Source of the DNA: Glycomyces paridis
Lineage (GTDB): Bacteria > Actinomycetota > Actinomycetes > Mycobacteriales > Micromonosporaceae
Direction of reading: 5' to 3'
DNA length: 64,000 nt
Assembly: GCF_004912155.1 (NCBI RefSeq)
Contig: NZ_STGX01000012.1
Coordinates: forward strand, 121,511-185,510
Shown: piece by piece, positions 53,892-61,764 of the stretch
Position numbering within the stretch: position 1 is the first letter of the stretch
How the letters are laid out: every line of letters starts with the position of its first letter
The notes under the pieces: model-generated
What the model was told of the DNA's origin: nothing
The model's database searches: none
What the model saw: only the letters and a program-made list of their open reading frames with translations
Position numbers and translations under genes: made by a program

Positions 53892-56800
53892 GTGCACATC
53901 GGGATACTGGGGTCATTCGAGGTTCGCGCCGAGGACGGGACCTCGGCCGACGTGCCGGGCGCCCGCCTGCGGGCGCTGCTCGTGGCGCTCGCGCTGGAGG
54001 CGGGGCGCGTCGTGCCCCGGTCGACCCTCGTCGACTGGATCTGGGGCGAGCTGCCGCCCGCTGACGCGGCGAACGCGTTGCAGCGCTTGGTGTCCCGGCT
54101 CCGCAAGGTCCTTCCCGGCGTCACCGTCGAGGGCCAGGCGGGCGGCTACCGGCTCCAGGTGGCGCCCGAATCGGTCGACGCGGTGCGCTTCGAGCGGCTT
54201 ATCGCCCGCGCGCAGGACGACGAGGCCGGGCGCCTGCCGCTGCTGCGCGAGGCCCTCGGCCTGTGGCGCGGCGCGGCCATGCAGGAGATCGACCTGCCCG
54301 ACAGCGCGGCGTTCGACGCCGCCGTCACGCGTCTCGAACGTATGCGGCTCACCGCGATGGAGGCCCGCTACGAGGCCGAGACCGCGGACGGCGGGGGCGC
54401 CGGGCTCGTCGACGAGCTCACCGACCTGGTCGACGCCGACCCGATGCGCGAGCGCTTCGTGGCCGCCCTCATGCGGTCGCTCGCCGCGGCCGGGCGCGGC
54501 AGCGAGGCCCTGCTGGTCTTCGAGCGCACGAAGGAGGCCCTGGTCGACGCCCTCGGCGCCGACCCTTCACCCGAGCTGGCCGCCCTGCACGTCGCGCTGC
54601 TGCGCGGCGAGCTGGCGCCGCCCGACGCCCCGCCGAAGACGAACCTCCGCGCCGAGCTCACCAGCTTCGTCGGCCGCGAGGACGACCTCGCGGTGGTCCG
54701 CGAGCTCGTCGCCGACCACCGCCTCACCACCCTCATCGGCCCCGGCGGCGCGGGCAAGACCCGCCTCGCCACCGAGGCCGCCCGCTCGCTCCTGACCGGC
54801 ACCCCCGATGGGGTGTGGTTGGTGGAACTGGCCGCGATCGACGCCGACGCCGACGTGGCGCAGGCGGCCCTCGCCGCGTTCGGCCTGCGTGACGCCCTGC
54901 TCGGCAACGCCGCGGGCGCCGACCCGACCGAGCGGCTCATCGCGGCCGTCCGCGACAGGGAGGCGCTGCTCATCCTCGACAACTGCGAGCACCTCGTCGA
55001 ATCCGTCGCGGTGTTCGCCGAACGCCTCCTCGGCGAGTGCCGCCGCCTGCGCGTCCTCGCGACCAGCCGCGAGCCGCTCGGCATCACCGGCGAGGCGTTG
55101 TGGCTGGTCGATCCGCTCGAACTGCCCGAGGACGACGCCACGCCGGGCGCCGCGGACGCCCCCGCCGTGCGGCTCCTGCTCGACCGCGCCGGTGCGGTCC
55201 GCAAGGACCTCGCCGTCGACCCCGCCGCCCTCGCGGCGATGGTCCGCGTGTGCCGCGAGCTCGACGGGATGCCGCTCGCGATCGAACTGGCCGCCGCTCG
55301 ACTGCGCACCATGTCAGCCGACCAGCTCGCCGGGGGCCTCCACGATCGCTTCCGCCTGCTCACCGGCGGCAGCCGCACCGCGCTGCCGCGCCACAAGACC
55401 CTCCGCGCGGTGGTCGACTGGAGCTGGGAGCTGCTCAGCGACGCCGAGCGCGCGGTCCTGCGGCGCCTCGCCGTGTTCGCCGACGGCGCGAGTCTCGAAG
55501 CGGCCGAACGGGTCTGCGCGGACCAGGCTGCGGACGAACCGGTGCGCGGCCCCGGATCCGAGGGCGCCTCTGAACGCGGTCAGGTCCACAGTGGCTTCGG
55601 TGACGACGGCGCTGTCAGCGCCGAAGACGTGCTCGAACTCCTCACCGCCCTCACCGACAAGTCCCTTGTGGTCACCAAGGGCCACGGCGCGCCGAGGTAC
55701 CGGATGCTCGGCACCGTCAAGGAGTACGCCGCCCGGCGCCTCGCCGAGGCCGGCGAATCGGACCTCGCGCGGCGCGCGCACCTCGCCTTCTTCACCGACC
55801 TGGCCGAGACCGCCGAGCCGCTGCTGCGCCGGACCGACCAGCTCCACTGGCTCGCGGTCCTCAACGGCGAGAGCGACAACCTCGCCGCGGCGATGCGCGG
55901 CGCGATCGGGGCCGGCGAAGCCGCCGACGCGATGCGCCTGGCCGCGTCGGCGGGCTACTACTGGTGGCTCAGCGGGCACCGCGCCGAGGGCGTCGAACTC
56001 ATCATGGCCGCCACCGAGCTGCCCGGCGAGGTCGACGGCGCCGTCCAGGCGATGGTCGCCGCGATGATCGTGACCTTCCTGACCTCGGGCCGCGCCGACG
56101 AGCACCAGGCCGAAGGGTGGATCCGAAAGGCCAACCGCTTCGGCCCCGACGGCCCCGCCCGCTACCCGCTCCTGGCCCTCGGCGCGCCCTTGCAGCAGAT
56201 GCTGGAGGCGCCCGACCAGATCCTCACCGCCTGGGAATCCCTTCTGGACGACACGGACCCGTGGGTCCGCGCCATGTCCCGGCTCCAACTCGGCAAGATG
56301 CGAGTCCTGCTGGGTCTCGGCGGTTCTGAGGCCGACGCGTACTTCGAAGGGGCCCTCGCCGAGTTCCGGACCATCGGCGACCGCTTCGGCATCTCCTTCG
56401 CGCAGTCGGAACTCGCCGAGCGACTCGCGGTCGTCGGCGACTTCGCCGAAGCCCGTGCCCACTACGGACAGTCCATTGCGGCCGTCGCCGAACTCGGCGC
56501 CACCGACGACGTCATCCGCCTCCGCTCCAGGCAAGCCCAACTGCACTGGCTCGACGGCGACCCCGACGCGGCCCGGGCCGCGCTCGCCGAAATCTCCCGG
56601 CTCGCCGAGGGCGTCGCCTGGCCCGACTCGCTCGTGGAGCTCGCCCTCGCGAAAGCCGAACTGGCGCAATGGCAAGGCGACGCCGAGGAGGCGCATCGCC
56701 AGATCGACGCGATCCGCTCCGTGCTCGGCGCCGAAGCCGAACTCCCGCACATCACCGCGGTCACCCAGCACCTGCTCGGCCGCCTCACGACGGACCTCGA

Positions 56801-57107
56801 CACGGCCCGCGCCCACCACGCCGCGGCCTGCGAAGCGGCCGAGGCGACCGGCACCGCACCGGCGCTCGCCCAGGTGATCCTCGGCGTCGCCGACTTCGCG
56901 CTGCGCAGCGAACGCTTTGAGGAGGCCGCGAAACTGCTCGCGGCGAGCACGGTCGTGCGCGGCATGGAGGACCACTCGCAGCCGGACATCGCGAGGATCA
57001 AGGCCGCGGTCAACGAGCGCCTCGGCGACGAGGCCTTCGCGCAAGCGACGAAAGCGGGCGGCGAGACCCCCTGGAAGGACCTGGTCGCGGCAGTCCTGGC
57101 GCCCTGA
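53892..57107 (+). CDS. AfsR/SARP-like regulator with BTAD, NB-ARC and TPR regions
   Basis: A 1071-aa regulator. The OmpR-type winged helix (1-90) has IGILGSFEVRAEDGTSADVPGARLRALL. A BTAD domain (95-240) and a STAND/NB-ARC ATPase follow: FVGREDDLAVVREL, Walker A LIGPGGAGKTRLA, Walker B ALLILDNCEHLVE, and ATSREPLGITGE. The C-terminal half is a TPR-like helical array. Such proteins activate secondary-metabolite genes. GTG at 53892 is preceded by CAAGAT at seven bases, so it is probably leaderless. No biosynthetic cluster adjoins it. Confidence 0.92.
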   Translation: MHIGILGSFEVRAEDGTSADVPGARLRALLVALALEAGRVVPRSTLVDWIWGELPPADAANALQRLVSRLRKVLPGVTVEGQAGGYRLQVAPESVDAVRFERLIARAQDDEAGRLPLLREALGLWRGAAMQEIDLPDSAAFDAAVTRLERMRLTAMEARYEAETADGGGAGLVDELTDLVDADPMRERFVAALMRSLAAAGRGSEALLVFERTKEALVDALGADPSPELAALHVALLRGELAPPDAPPKTNLRAELTSFVGREDDLAVVRELVADHRLTTLIGPGGAGKTRLATEAARSLLTGTPDGVWLVELAAIDADADVAQAALAAFGLRDALLGNAAGADPTERLIAAVRDREALLILDNCEHLVESVAVFAERLLGECRRLRVLATSREPLGITGEALWLVDPLELPEDDATPGAADAPAVRLLLDRAGAVRKDLAVDPAALAAMVRVCRELDGMPLAIELAAARLRTMSADQLAGGLHDRFRLLTGGSRTALPRHKTLRAVVDWSWELLSDAERAVLRRLAVFADGASLEAAERVCADQAADEPVRGPGSEGASERGQVHSGFGDDGAVSAEDVLELLTALTDKSLVVTKGHGAPRYRMLGTVKEYAARRLAEAGESDLARRAHLAFFTDLAETAEPLLRRTDQLHWLAVLNGESDNLAAAMRGAIGAGEAADAMRLAASAGYYWWLSGHRAEGVELIMAATELPGEVDGAVQAMVAAMIVTFLTSGRADEHQAEGWIRKANRFGPDGPARYPLLALGAPLQQMLEAPDQILTAWESLLDDTDPWVRAMSRLQLGKMRVLLGLGGSEADAYFEGALAEFRTIGDRFGISFAQSELAERLAVVGDFAEARAHYGQSIAAVAELGATDDVIRLRSRQAQLHWLDGDPDAARAALAEISRLAEGVAWPDSLVELALAKAELAQWQGDAEEAHRQIDAIRSVLGAEAELPHITAVTQHLLGRLTTDLDTARAHHAAACEAAEATGTAPALAQVILGVADFALRSERFEEAAKLLAASTVVRGMEDHSQPDIARIKAAVNERLGDEAFAQATKAGGETPWKDLVAAVLAP

Positions 57108-57465
57108 CCGCACGTGGGATCGAGGCCGACCGCGATTCCGTCGGCACGAGCGATAATGCGTTGACAGGTCTCGGCCGGGGTTCCTACCCTGATCGGGTCC
57201 GCACGTCGCGGACGGTGAACCGGGCTCCTACGCCCTAGAAAGTGGTCTTGATGTCCCCGTACGAGCCGAGCGCGCCTCGCAGCATCGCTTAGAAGTCCGA
57301 TGATCTCGCCCCACCTCGTGTGCGGCGACCGGACCACGATGCCGACGAATCGCCTCGCCCCGTTACGCCTCCTGGAGAGGCGGCGGATGCGTGCGCCCGT
57401 TCGACCGAGACCGCTCGGCCTGCTCTTGCTGTCAGCGAAGACCATCTTCAGCAAGGAGCCCCAGG
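57108..57465. other. Intergenic region upstream of the RNHCP pair
   Basis: 358 bases with a promoter at 57161-57190. Nothing else is recognised; no open frame here has good codon bias. Confidence 0.55.
57161..57190 (+). promoter_or_regulatory. Promoter of the RNHCP genes
   Basis: TTGACA (57161-57166), 18-base spacer, TACCCT (57185-57190), about 275 bases before the first RNHCP start. The long leader suggests post-transcriptional control or an unrecognised small gene. Confidence 0.5.
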
Positions 57466-57825
57466 GTGTCCAACACCGACAACAGACTCAAGACCAGCAT
57501 CTTCACCTGCGCATGGTGCGGCCTGACCACCACCAAATACGTCTCCGAAGGGGCGGAACGCAACCACTGTCCGTCCTGTATGCACTCGAAGCACGTCACC
57601 GACCACGTCGAAGGCGGCGCGAGCGCATGCGAAGGTCGCATGAGCCCGATCGCCATCGCGGTGCTGCGCACCGGCGACTGGATGCTCATCCACCGCTGCC
57701 GACGCTGCGACGAACTCACCTCGAACCCGGTGTGCGCGGACGACAACCAGCTCATCCTCATGCGCATGGCGGTCCGCCCGCTCGCGCAGCCGCCGTTCCC
57801 GCTCGAAGCCCTCGGCAGTCTGTAG
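57466..57825 (+). CDS. RNHCP-domain zinc-ribbon protein, copy 1
   Basis: A 119-aa protein. The RNHCP family motif is ERNHCPSCMHSKHV, preceded by FTCAWCGLTT. Two CxxC knuckles therefore build a zinc site. A second pair (CRRCDELTSNPVCADDN) follows strand MLIHRC. The family is conserved in actinobacteria; its role is not known to me, though nucleic-acid binding is a reasonable guess. GTG at 57466 with AAGGAG ten bases upstream. Twelve bases separate it from a paralogue. Confidence 0.85.
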   Translation: MSNTDNRLKTSIFTCAWCGLTTTKYVSEGAERNHCPSCMHSKHVTDHVEGGASACEGRMSPIAIAVLRTGDWMLIHRCRRCDELTSNPVCADDNQLILMRMAVRPLAQPPFPLEALGSL

Positions 57826-57836
57826 GAGGTGCGGCC

Positions 57837-58259
57837 ATGCCTCGACGCACGCGACCGCGCGGACAGACCGACCAGCGGCGACAGCGGCACAAGGACGTCC
57901 TGCACGCCGGGGATGGGCATCGGGGGAACGACTTCCGCTGCGTCGGCTGCCGTCTCGACGTCTCCTTGGACGCGCCGGGAACCTCACACCGCAACCACTG
58001 CCCCAACTGCCTGACCAGCCGACACGTCGACCGCCGCATCCCCGGCGACCGCGACGCCGACTGCGGGGGCCGGATGGAGGCGCTGGCCGTCTTCACCCGG
58101 CCCGACGGGGAGTGGATGATCGTGCACCAATGCCTGCACTGCGGCGAACTCAGCACCAACCGCATCGCCGGCGACGACAACGCCCTCGCCTTGATGCGCC
58201 TGGCCCTCAAGCCGCTCCAGGACACCAACAGGGCCAACCGAACCCTGCTCAACCTCTGA
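57837..58259 (+). CDS. RNHCP-domain zinc-ribbon protein, copy 2
   Basis: A 140-aa paralogue of the upstream gene with an added basic N-terminus (RRTRPRGQTDQRRQRHKD). FRCVGCRLDV, HRNHCPNCLTSRHVD and HQCLHCGELSTNRIAGDDN match the canonical family better than copy 1. TAGGAGGT lies eight bases before the ATG. The pair probably arose by tandem duplication and may form a heterodimer. Confidence 0.88.
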   Translation: MPRRTRPRGQTDQRRQRHKDVLHAGDGHRGNDFRCVGCRLDVSLDAPGTSHRNHCPNCLTSRHVDRRIPGDRDADCGGRMEALAVFTRPDGEWMIVHQCLHCGELSTNRIAGDDNALALMRLALKPLQDTNRANRTLLNL

Positions 58260-58319
58260 TGAGGCGGGATGCCGGTGCGTCGCACCGGCATCCCGCATCC
58301 ATGGCCCGTTGATCTTCTA

Positions 58320-58344
58320 TCTAAAGCTAGCTATAGTTGGATGA
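58320..58344 (+). promoter_or_regulatory. Leaderless promoter/operator of the PadR operon
   Basis: TATAGT (58332-58337) lies six bases before the ATG at 58344. The surrounding CTATCTAAAGCTAGCTATAG is an AT-rich imperfect palindrome (58318-58336), which would suit autorepression by PadR. Confidence 0.55.
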
Positions 58345-58709
58345 TGACTGAGAAGCCGCCGTTCCGGGTCACCCCGGCGACCCTTGACGTCCTTGAGGTG
58401 CTGACCTCCGCCGAGACGAACCTCTACGGGCTGCGGATCGCGAAGATCCTCGACCGCTCCAGCGGCAGCATCGCACTCATCCTGATGCGCCTGGAAAAAC
58501 ACGGCTGGGTCACCAGCCACTGGGAGCCGGACACCGATGAGCGACTCGACCGGCCGCGTCGGCGCTTCTACGAACTCCACGGCGACTACGCGCCGGCTGC
58601 ACGGGCGCTCATCGCGTCTCGACGACCGGCCGCCAGCCCCGGCGCGCGCCCCGGGCGACTGGGCCTGGCGCACATCATCATGACCTGCCTGGGTGGAGTG
58701 AAGGCCTGA
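58344..58709 (+). CDS. PadR-family regulator
   Basis: A 121-aa regulator with the PadR winged helix: TLDVLEVLTSAETNLYGLRIAKIL, SGSIALILMRLEKHGWVTSHWE, RPRRRFYELHGDYAPAARAL. The short C-terminus is typical of the PadR-s1 subgroup. ATG at 58344 is chosen over the adjacent 58341 because of the -10 spacing. Two bases separate it from a membrane-protein gene that it probably represses, a common actinobacterial pair. Confidence 0.88.
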   Translation: MTEKPPFRVTPATLDVLEVLTSAETNLYGLRIAKILDRSSGSIALILMRLEKHGWVTSHWEPDTDERLDRPRRRFYELHGDYAPAARALIASRRPAASPGARPGRLGLAHIIMTCLGGVKA

Positions 58710-58711
58710 CG

Positions 58712-59230
58712 ATGCTCAAGTTCTCGGCGTACGTCGCGACGACGATTCTGATCCCCCTGCTGCTGGCGCTCCTGGTCGAGTGGTCGCCCCGGATCGCACA
58801 CCGCCTGTTGAAATGGACCGCCGGCCGACTCGGCGACGAAGCGACCTCGGCACGCTATCTGGAGGAGTGGCAGGCCGAGCTCGCCGAAACCCCCGGCGGC
58901 CTCTCGCAGCTGATCTACGCGCTCAGCCGCACCATCCGCCTGCCTCTCATGGCACGCGAATTCAAGGTCGCGGTGAAACTGCGTCCCCGCAACGAAGGCG
59001 CGCAAGGTGGCGTCAAGCGCTTCAGCCGACGTATCGAATCCGTGGTTCTTGGCTTCTGGTTCAATTTTGCGGTTGGCACCGGATTGATCGGGGCCGCGGC
59101 GCTCATTCTCGTGCTTGAGGTCTTTGAGCCGATCCTGGTGATTCTGCTGTTTGCCATCGTGCCGATTCACGCGGTGCTGACGGGTCTGGCAGTACGTCGG
59201 ATCAGGGATCGAACTCGAACCCAGGGGTAG
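58712..59230 (+). CDS. PadR-associated membrane protein
   Basis: A 172-aa protein. A hydrophobic helix (about 8-24, TTILIPLLLALLVEW) precedes a cytoplasmic helical unit with YLEEWQAELAETPGGLSQLIYALSRTI. Two C-terminal membrane helices (about 112-160) follow. The YLEEWxxEL segment next to PadR genes is a recurrent actinobacterial arrangement. Function unknown; relatives sit by transport or stress genes. Confidence 0.75.
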   Translation: MLKFSAYVATTILIPLLLALLVEWSPRIAHRLLKWTAGRLGDEATSARYLEEWQAELAETPGGLSQLIYALSRTIRLPLMAREFKVAVKLRPRNEGAQGGVKRFSRRIESVVLGFWFNFAVGTGLIGAAALILVLEVFEPILVILLFAIVPIHAVLTGLAVRRIRDRTRTQG

Positions 59231-59397
59231 GCCGTGTTGCGGACTGCGGCTGAGACTTTTCAACGGGGGTGGCCTGGCGGGTGAGGGTCGGATCGCCCTT
59301 CGCGCGGGAGCGCTGAGGCGGGGCCCGCGGTCGTGGCGCGGTGTCTGGCGTACCGTCCAGGTGGAGTGGTTGCAGAACTTGCGGAGGAGGCGTCCGA

Positions 59398-60234
59398 ATG
59401 TTGACCCAGGTCGCGGAGGGCGTGTGGACCCATCAGAGCGCGCTGCTGGAGAACAATGCGGTCGTCGTGGAGGGCCCGGCCGGTGTGCTGGTGGTCGATC
59501 CCGGGCTGACCGACGCCGAGCTGGCCTGCCTCGCGGGCGACCTCCGCGAGTCGGGCCGGAGCGTCGCGGCGGGTTTCGCGACGCACCCCGACTGGGACCA
59601 CGTGCTCTGGCACCCCGACCTCGGCGAGGCGCCCCGTTACGGCACCGCCCGCTGCGCGGCCTTCATGCGGGACTTCCGGTCGAGCCCCGACTGGAGGACC
59701 CTCGCCGCCGAGTCGCTGCCCCCGGAGATCGCGGACGAGACCCCGCTGGACCTGTTCGGCCTCATCACCGGCCTGCCCGCCGGGGCGACCGAGATCCCCT
59801 GGGAAGGAACGCGAGTCCGGATCATCGAGCACCCGGCGCACGCCCCCGGCCATGCGGCGCTGCTCGTCGAGGAGCGCGGAGTGCTCATCGCCGGCGACAT
59901 GCTCTCCGACGTCCTGGTCCCGAACCTCGACACGCTGAACGACACCAACGACCCGACCGAGGAGTACCTGCTCGGGCTACAGCGGCTCAAAGCGGTGGCA
60001 GGCGATGTCGACGTCGTCATCCCCGGCCACGGGTCGGTCGGCGACGCCGACGAGCTGCGCGCCCGGATCGAACGGGACCGCGCCTATGTCCTTGCTCTGC
60101 AAGAGGGCCGCGTCCCCGGAGACCTGCGCGTCGGCGCCACGGCCAAGCCCGGCTGGGAGTGGACGACCGACATCAGCGCCGACCAAGTCAAGCGCCTCGC
60201 CGAACGCCACGAACGCGGTGCAACCTCCGGTTAG
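59398..60234 (+). CDS. Metallo-beta-lactamase-fold hydrolase
   Basis: A 278-aa MBL-fold protein. The metal motif is THPDWDHVLWHPD, where the second histidine of HxHxDH is replaced by Asp. Later ligands are in EHPAHAPGHAALL, LIAGDML and VIPGHGSVGD. It groups with glyoxalase II-like or quorum-lactonase-like hydrolases; the substrate is unknown. ATG at 59398 has GGAGGAGG eight bases upstream; the frame before it is not supported. Confidence 0.88.
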   Translation: MLTQVAEGVWTHQSALLENNAVVVEGPAGVLVVDPGLTDAELACLAGDLRESGRSVAAGFATHPDWDHVLWHPDLGEAPRYGTARCAAFMRDFRSSPDWRTLAAESLPPEIADETPLDLFGLITGLPAGATEIPWEGTRVRIIEHPAHAPGHAALLVEERGVLIAGDMLSDVLVPNLDTLNDTNDPTEEYLLGLQRLKAVAGDVDVVIPGHGSVGDADELRARIERDRAYVLALQEGRVPGDLRVGATAKPGWEWTTDISADQVKRLAERHERGATSG

Positions 60235-60256
60235 GCCGTGTTCACGGACTTTCGTA

Positions 60257-60273
60257 CCGGGCCGAAGGCCCGG
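60257..60273. terminator. Terminator between convergent genes
   Basis: CCGGGCC-GAA-GGCCCGG, a perfect 7-bp stem between the MBL gene stop and the end of the minus-strand operon. Confidence 0.6.
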
Positions 60274-60292
60274 GGCCCAAGCGCCTTGGGGG

Positions 60293-60688
60293 TTATGGGA
60301 TTCGTCGGCGGAAGGTCGCCATTCGCTCCGGTCTGGTCCGAGGCTCGTTGATGTGCTCGAACGGGGTTCCGCGAATCAGGCGGGGCGGGATCGGGACCTG
60401 TAGTTCCTCGTCGTTTTCGGGGGCGTAGACGATCACGAACCAGGCGTTGTCGGCTCGTTGGACCACGGCGGTTTCCGGGAATCGGTTCAGGAAGCGGCGC
60501 AGCGACGATGTCCGAGAGGGCGGTCGCGAATCCGGGGTCGACCTCGTCGGAATCTCCGCGGCCTCCCGGTCATTCTTGATTCCAAACCGGATGAGCCAGA
60601 TGGTGAAGGCGATATTGCCGATGATGAGGAGCGCCCAGCCGCATCCCAGGAAGGCGTCGATGAACGAGATGCTGACCAGGTAAGTCAT
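60293..60688 (-). CDS. Single-pass membrane protein, third gene of the pentapeptide operon
   Basis: A 131-aa protein. One N-terminal membrane helix (about 6-33, IDAFLGCGWALLIIGNIAFTIWLI) precedes a soluble tail. The tail has FLNRFPETAVVQRADNAWFVIVY and ELQVPIPPRLIRGTPFEHINEP. GGAGG lies seven bases before the ATG at 60688. It overlaps the 3' end of the upstream gene by 119 bases out of frame. No family recognised. Confidence 0.65.
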   Translation of the reverse strand: MTYLVSISFIDAFLGCGWALLIIGNIAFTIWLIRFGIKNDREAAEIPTRSTPDSRPPSRTSSLRRFLNRFPETAVVQRADNAWFVIVYAPENDEELQVPIPPRLIRGTPFEHINEPRTRPERMATFRRRIP

Positions 60689-61733
60689 CCCCGCCTCCGC
60701 TTCCTGAGCCACCGCCGTCCGAGTCGCCGCTTTCGTCGGTTCCGGCTTCACGGTCGCCTGGTTCCGGATCGGTCAGCCAGGAGGCGACCGTCGATGGGTG
60801 GACCTCGAAGGTCGGCAGCGTGAAGCCGTCGAGGACGCCTTCGGCGAACTCCTCGATCGCAGCGTGGTGGCGGACGGCCTCGGTCGCGGCGACACCGGTG
60901 GCGATGCCCAAGGCCCACAGGAGCAGCGACCTGGCGGTGCGATGCAGGTCTGCCGGCGAGGGGTCCTTTGGCAGATGCGGGAACGGGCCTTCCGGGGTCG
61001 CGACCTTGGAGAGTCCGAGGCGACCCGCGGCGAAGAGGGCGAGAAGCAGCGCACCGCCGCGGCGGGGATCGGCGAGGTCCTCGAAGAGGTTGGCGACGGC
61101 GTTCGCAAGGCTGCGGGCGGCGACGGCTGCGGCAAAATGCTCGACGGCGAGGTCGCGGTCTTTGGTCTTCGACCGTCTCGCCTGCGCGACAAGGGCGGCG
61201 ACTCGTGGGGACGTCAGCTCCGCAAGCTCTCCCTGCCACTGCGGCGGCAGTTTGCGTGCCGTGATCACCGGCCACATGCCGAACACGATCAGATCGAGCA
61301 GTACCTGTTCGGGTACGGGCCCGGTCGGAACGGGCTCGGCGGCGACGAGATACGCGGCGATCCCGGATACCACGAGTTTGCGCACCATGTTCTTGTGCGC
61401 CGCCGGTCTCGCGTCGGAAGTGTCCGCGTATGCGGCCGCCAGATGTGCGCGCCGGGCTTCGTGATCGCCGCTGGACCCTTGGAGGTCGACCATGATCCGG
61501 GCAATCCAAGCTCGCAACTGCGGGAGGTCGAACGGCTCCGCCCGAGGCCCGCTGCAGGCACACCGGCAGGCGATCGACGGCCCGCACTCGCCGTCATGAT
61601 CGCAGCCCCGATTCTCAACACCGACGTGCAGGTGGTGCACGGTCCCAACCTGAATCAGGTTCTGGATGTCACCGCCGTTCACCTTGAACTCGGTAGGTGG
61701 CGGATCGGATTCGAATCGCCGATCGTCACTCAT
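60570..61733 (-). CDS. Protein with N-terminal 'VNGGDIQNLIQVGTVH' motif, unknown function
   Basis: A 387-aa protein. Near the start, FKVNGGDIQNLIQVGTVHHLHV resembles the short strand motif (GGxxxGxVIQAGxVHG-like) found in actinobacterial NB-ARC/TPR and effector-associated proteins. A Cys cluster (CDHDGECGPSIACRCAC) follows, then helices with two moderately hydrophobic stretches (KLVVSGIAAYLVAA, LLLWALGIATGVAATEA). GGAGG precedes the ATG, 31 bases after the pentapeptide gene. The last 40 residues overlap the next gene and look non-native, so the true end may be near 60690. Confidence 0.6.
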   Translation of the reverse strand: MSDDRRFESDPPPTEFKVNGGDIQNLIQVGTVHHLHVGVENRGCDHDGECGPSIACRCACSGPRAEPFDLPQLRAWIARIMVDLQGSSGDHEARRAHLAAAYADTSDARPAAHKNMVRKLVVSGIAAYLVAAEPVPTGPVPEQVLLDLIVFGMWPVITARKLPPQWQGELAELTSPRVAALVAQARRSKTKDRDLAVEHFAAAVAARSLANAVANLFEDLADPRRGGALLLALFAAGRLGLSKVATPEGPFPHLPKDPSPADLHRTARSLLLWALGIATGVAATEAVRHHAAIEEFAEGVLDGFTLPTFEVHPSTVASWLTDPEPGDREAGTDESGDSDGGGSGSGGGDDLPGQHLVHRRLPGMRLGAPHHRQYRLHHLAHPVWNQE

Positions 61734-61764
61734 CGACGCCTCCGCGGATCAGTGGTCGGCAAGG

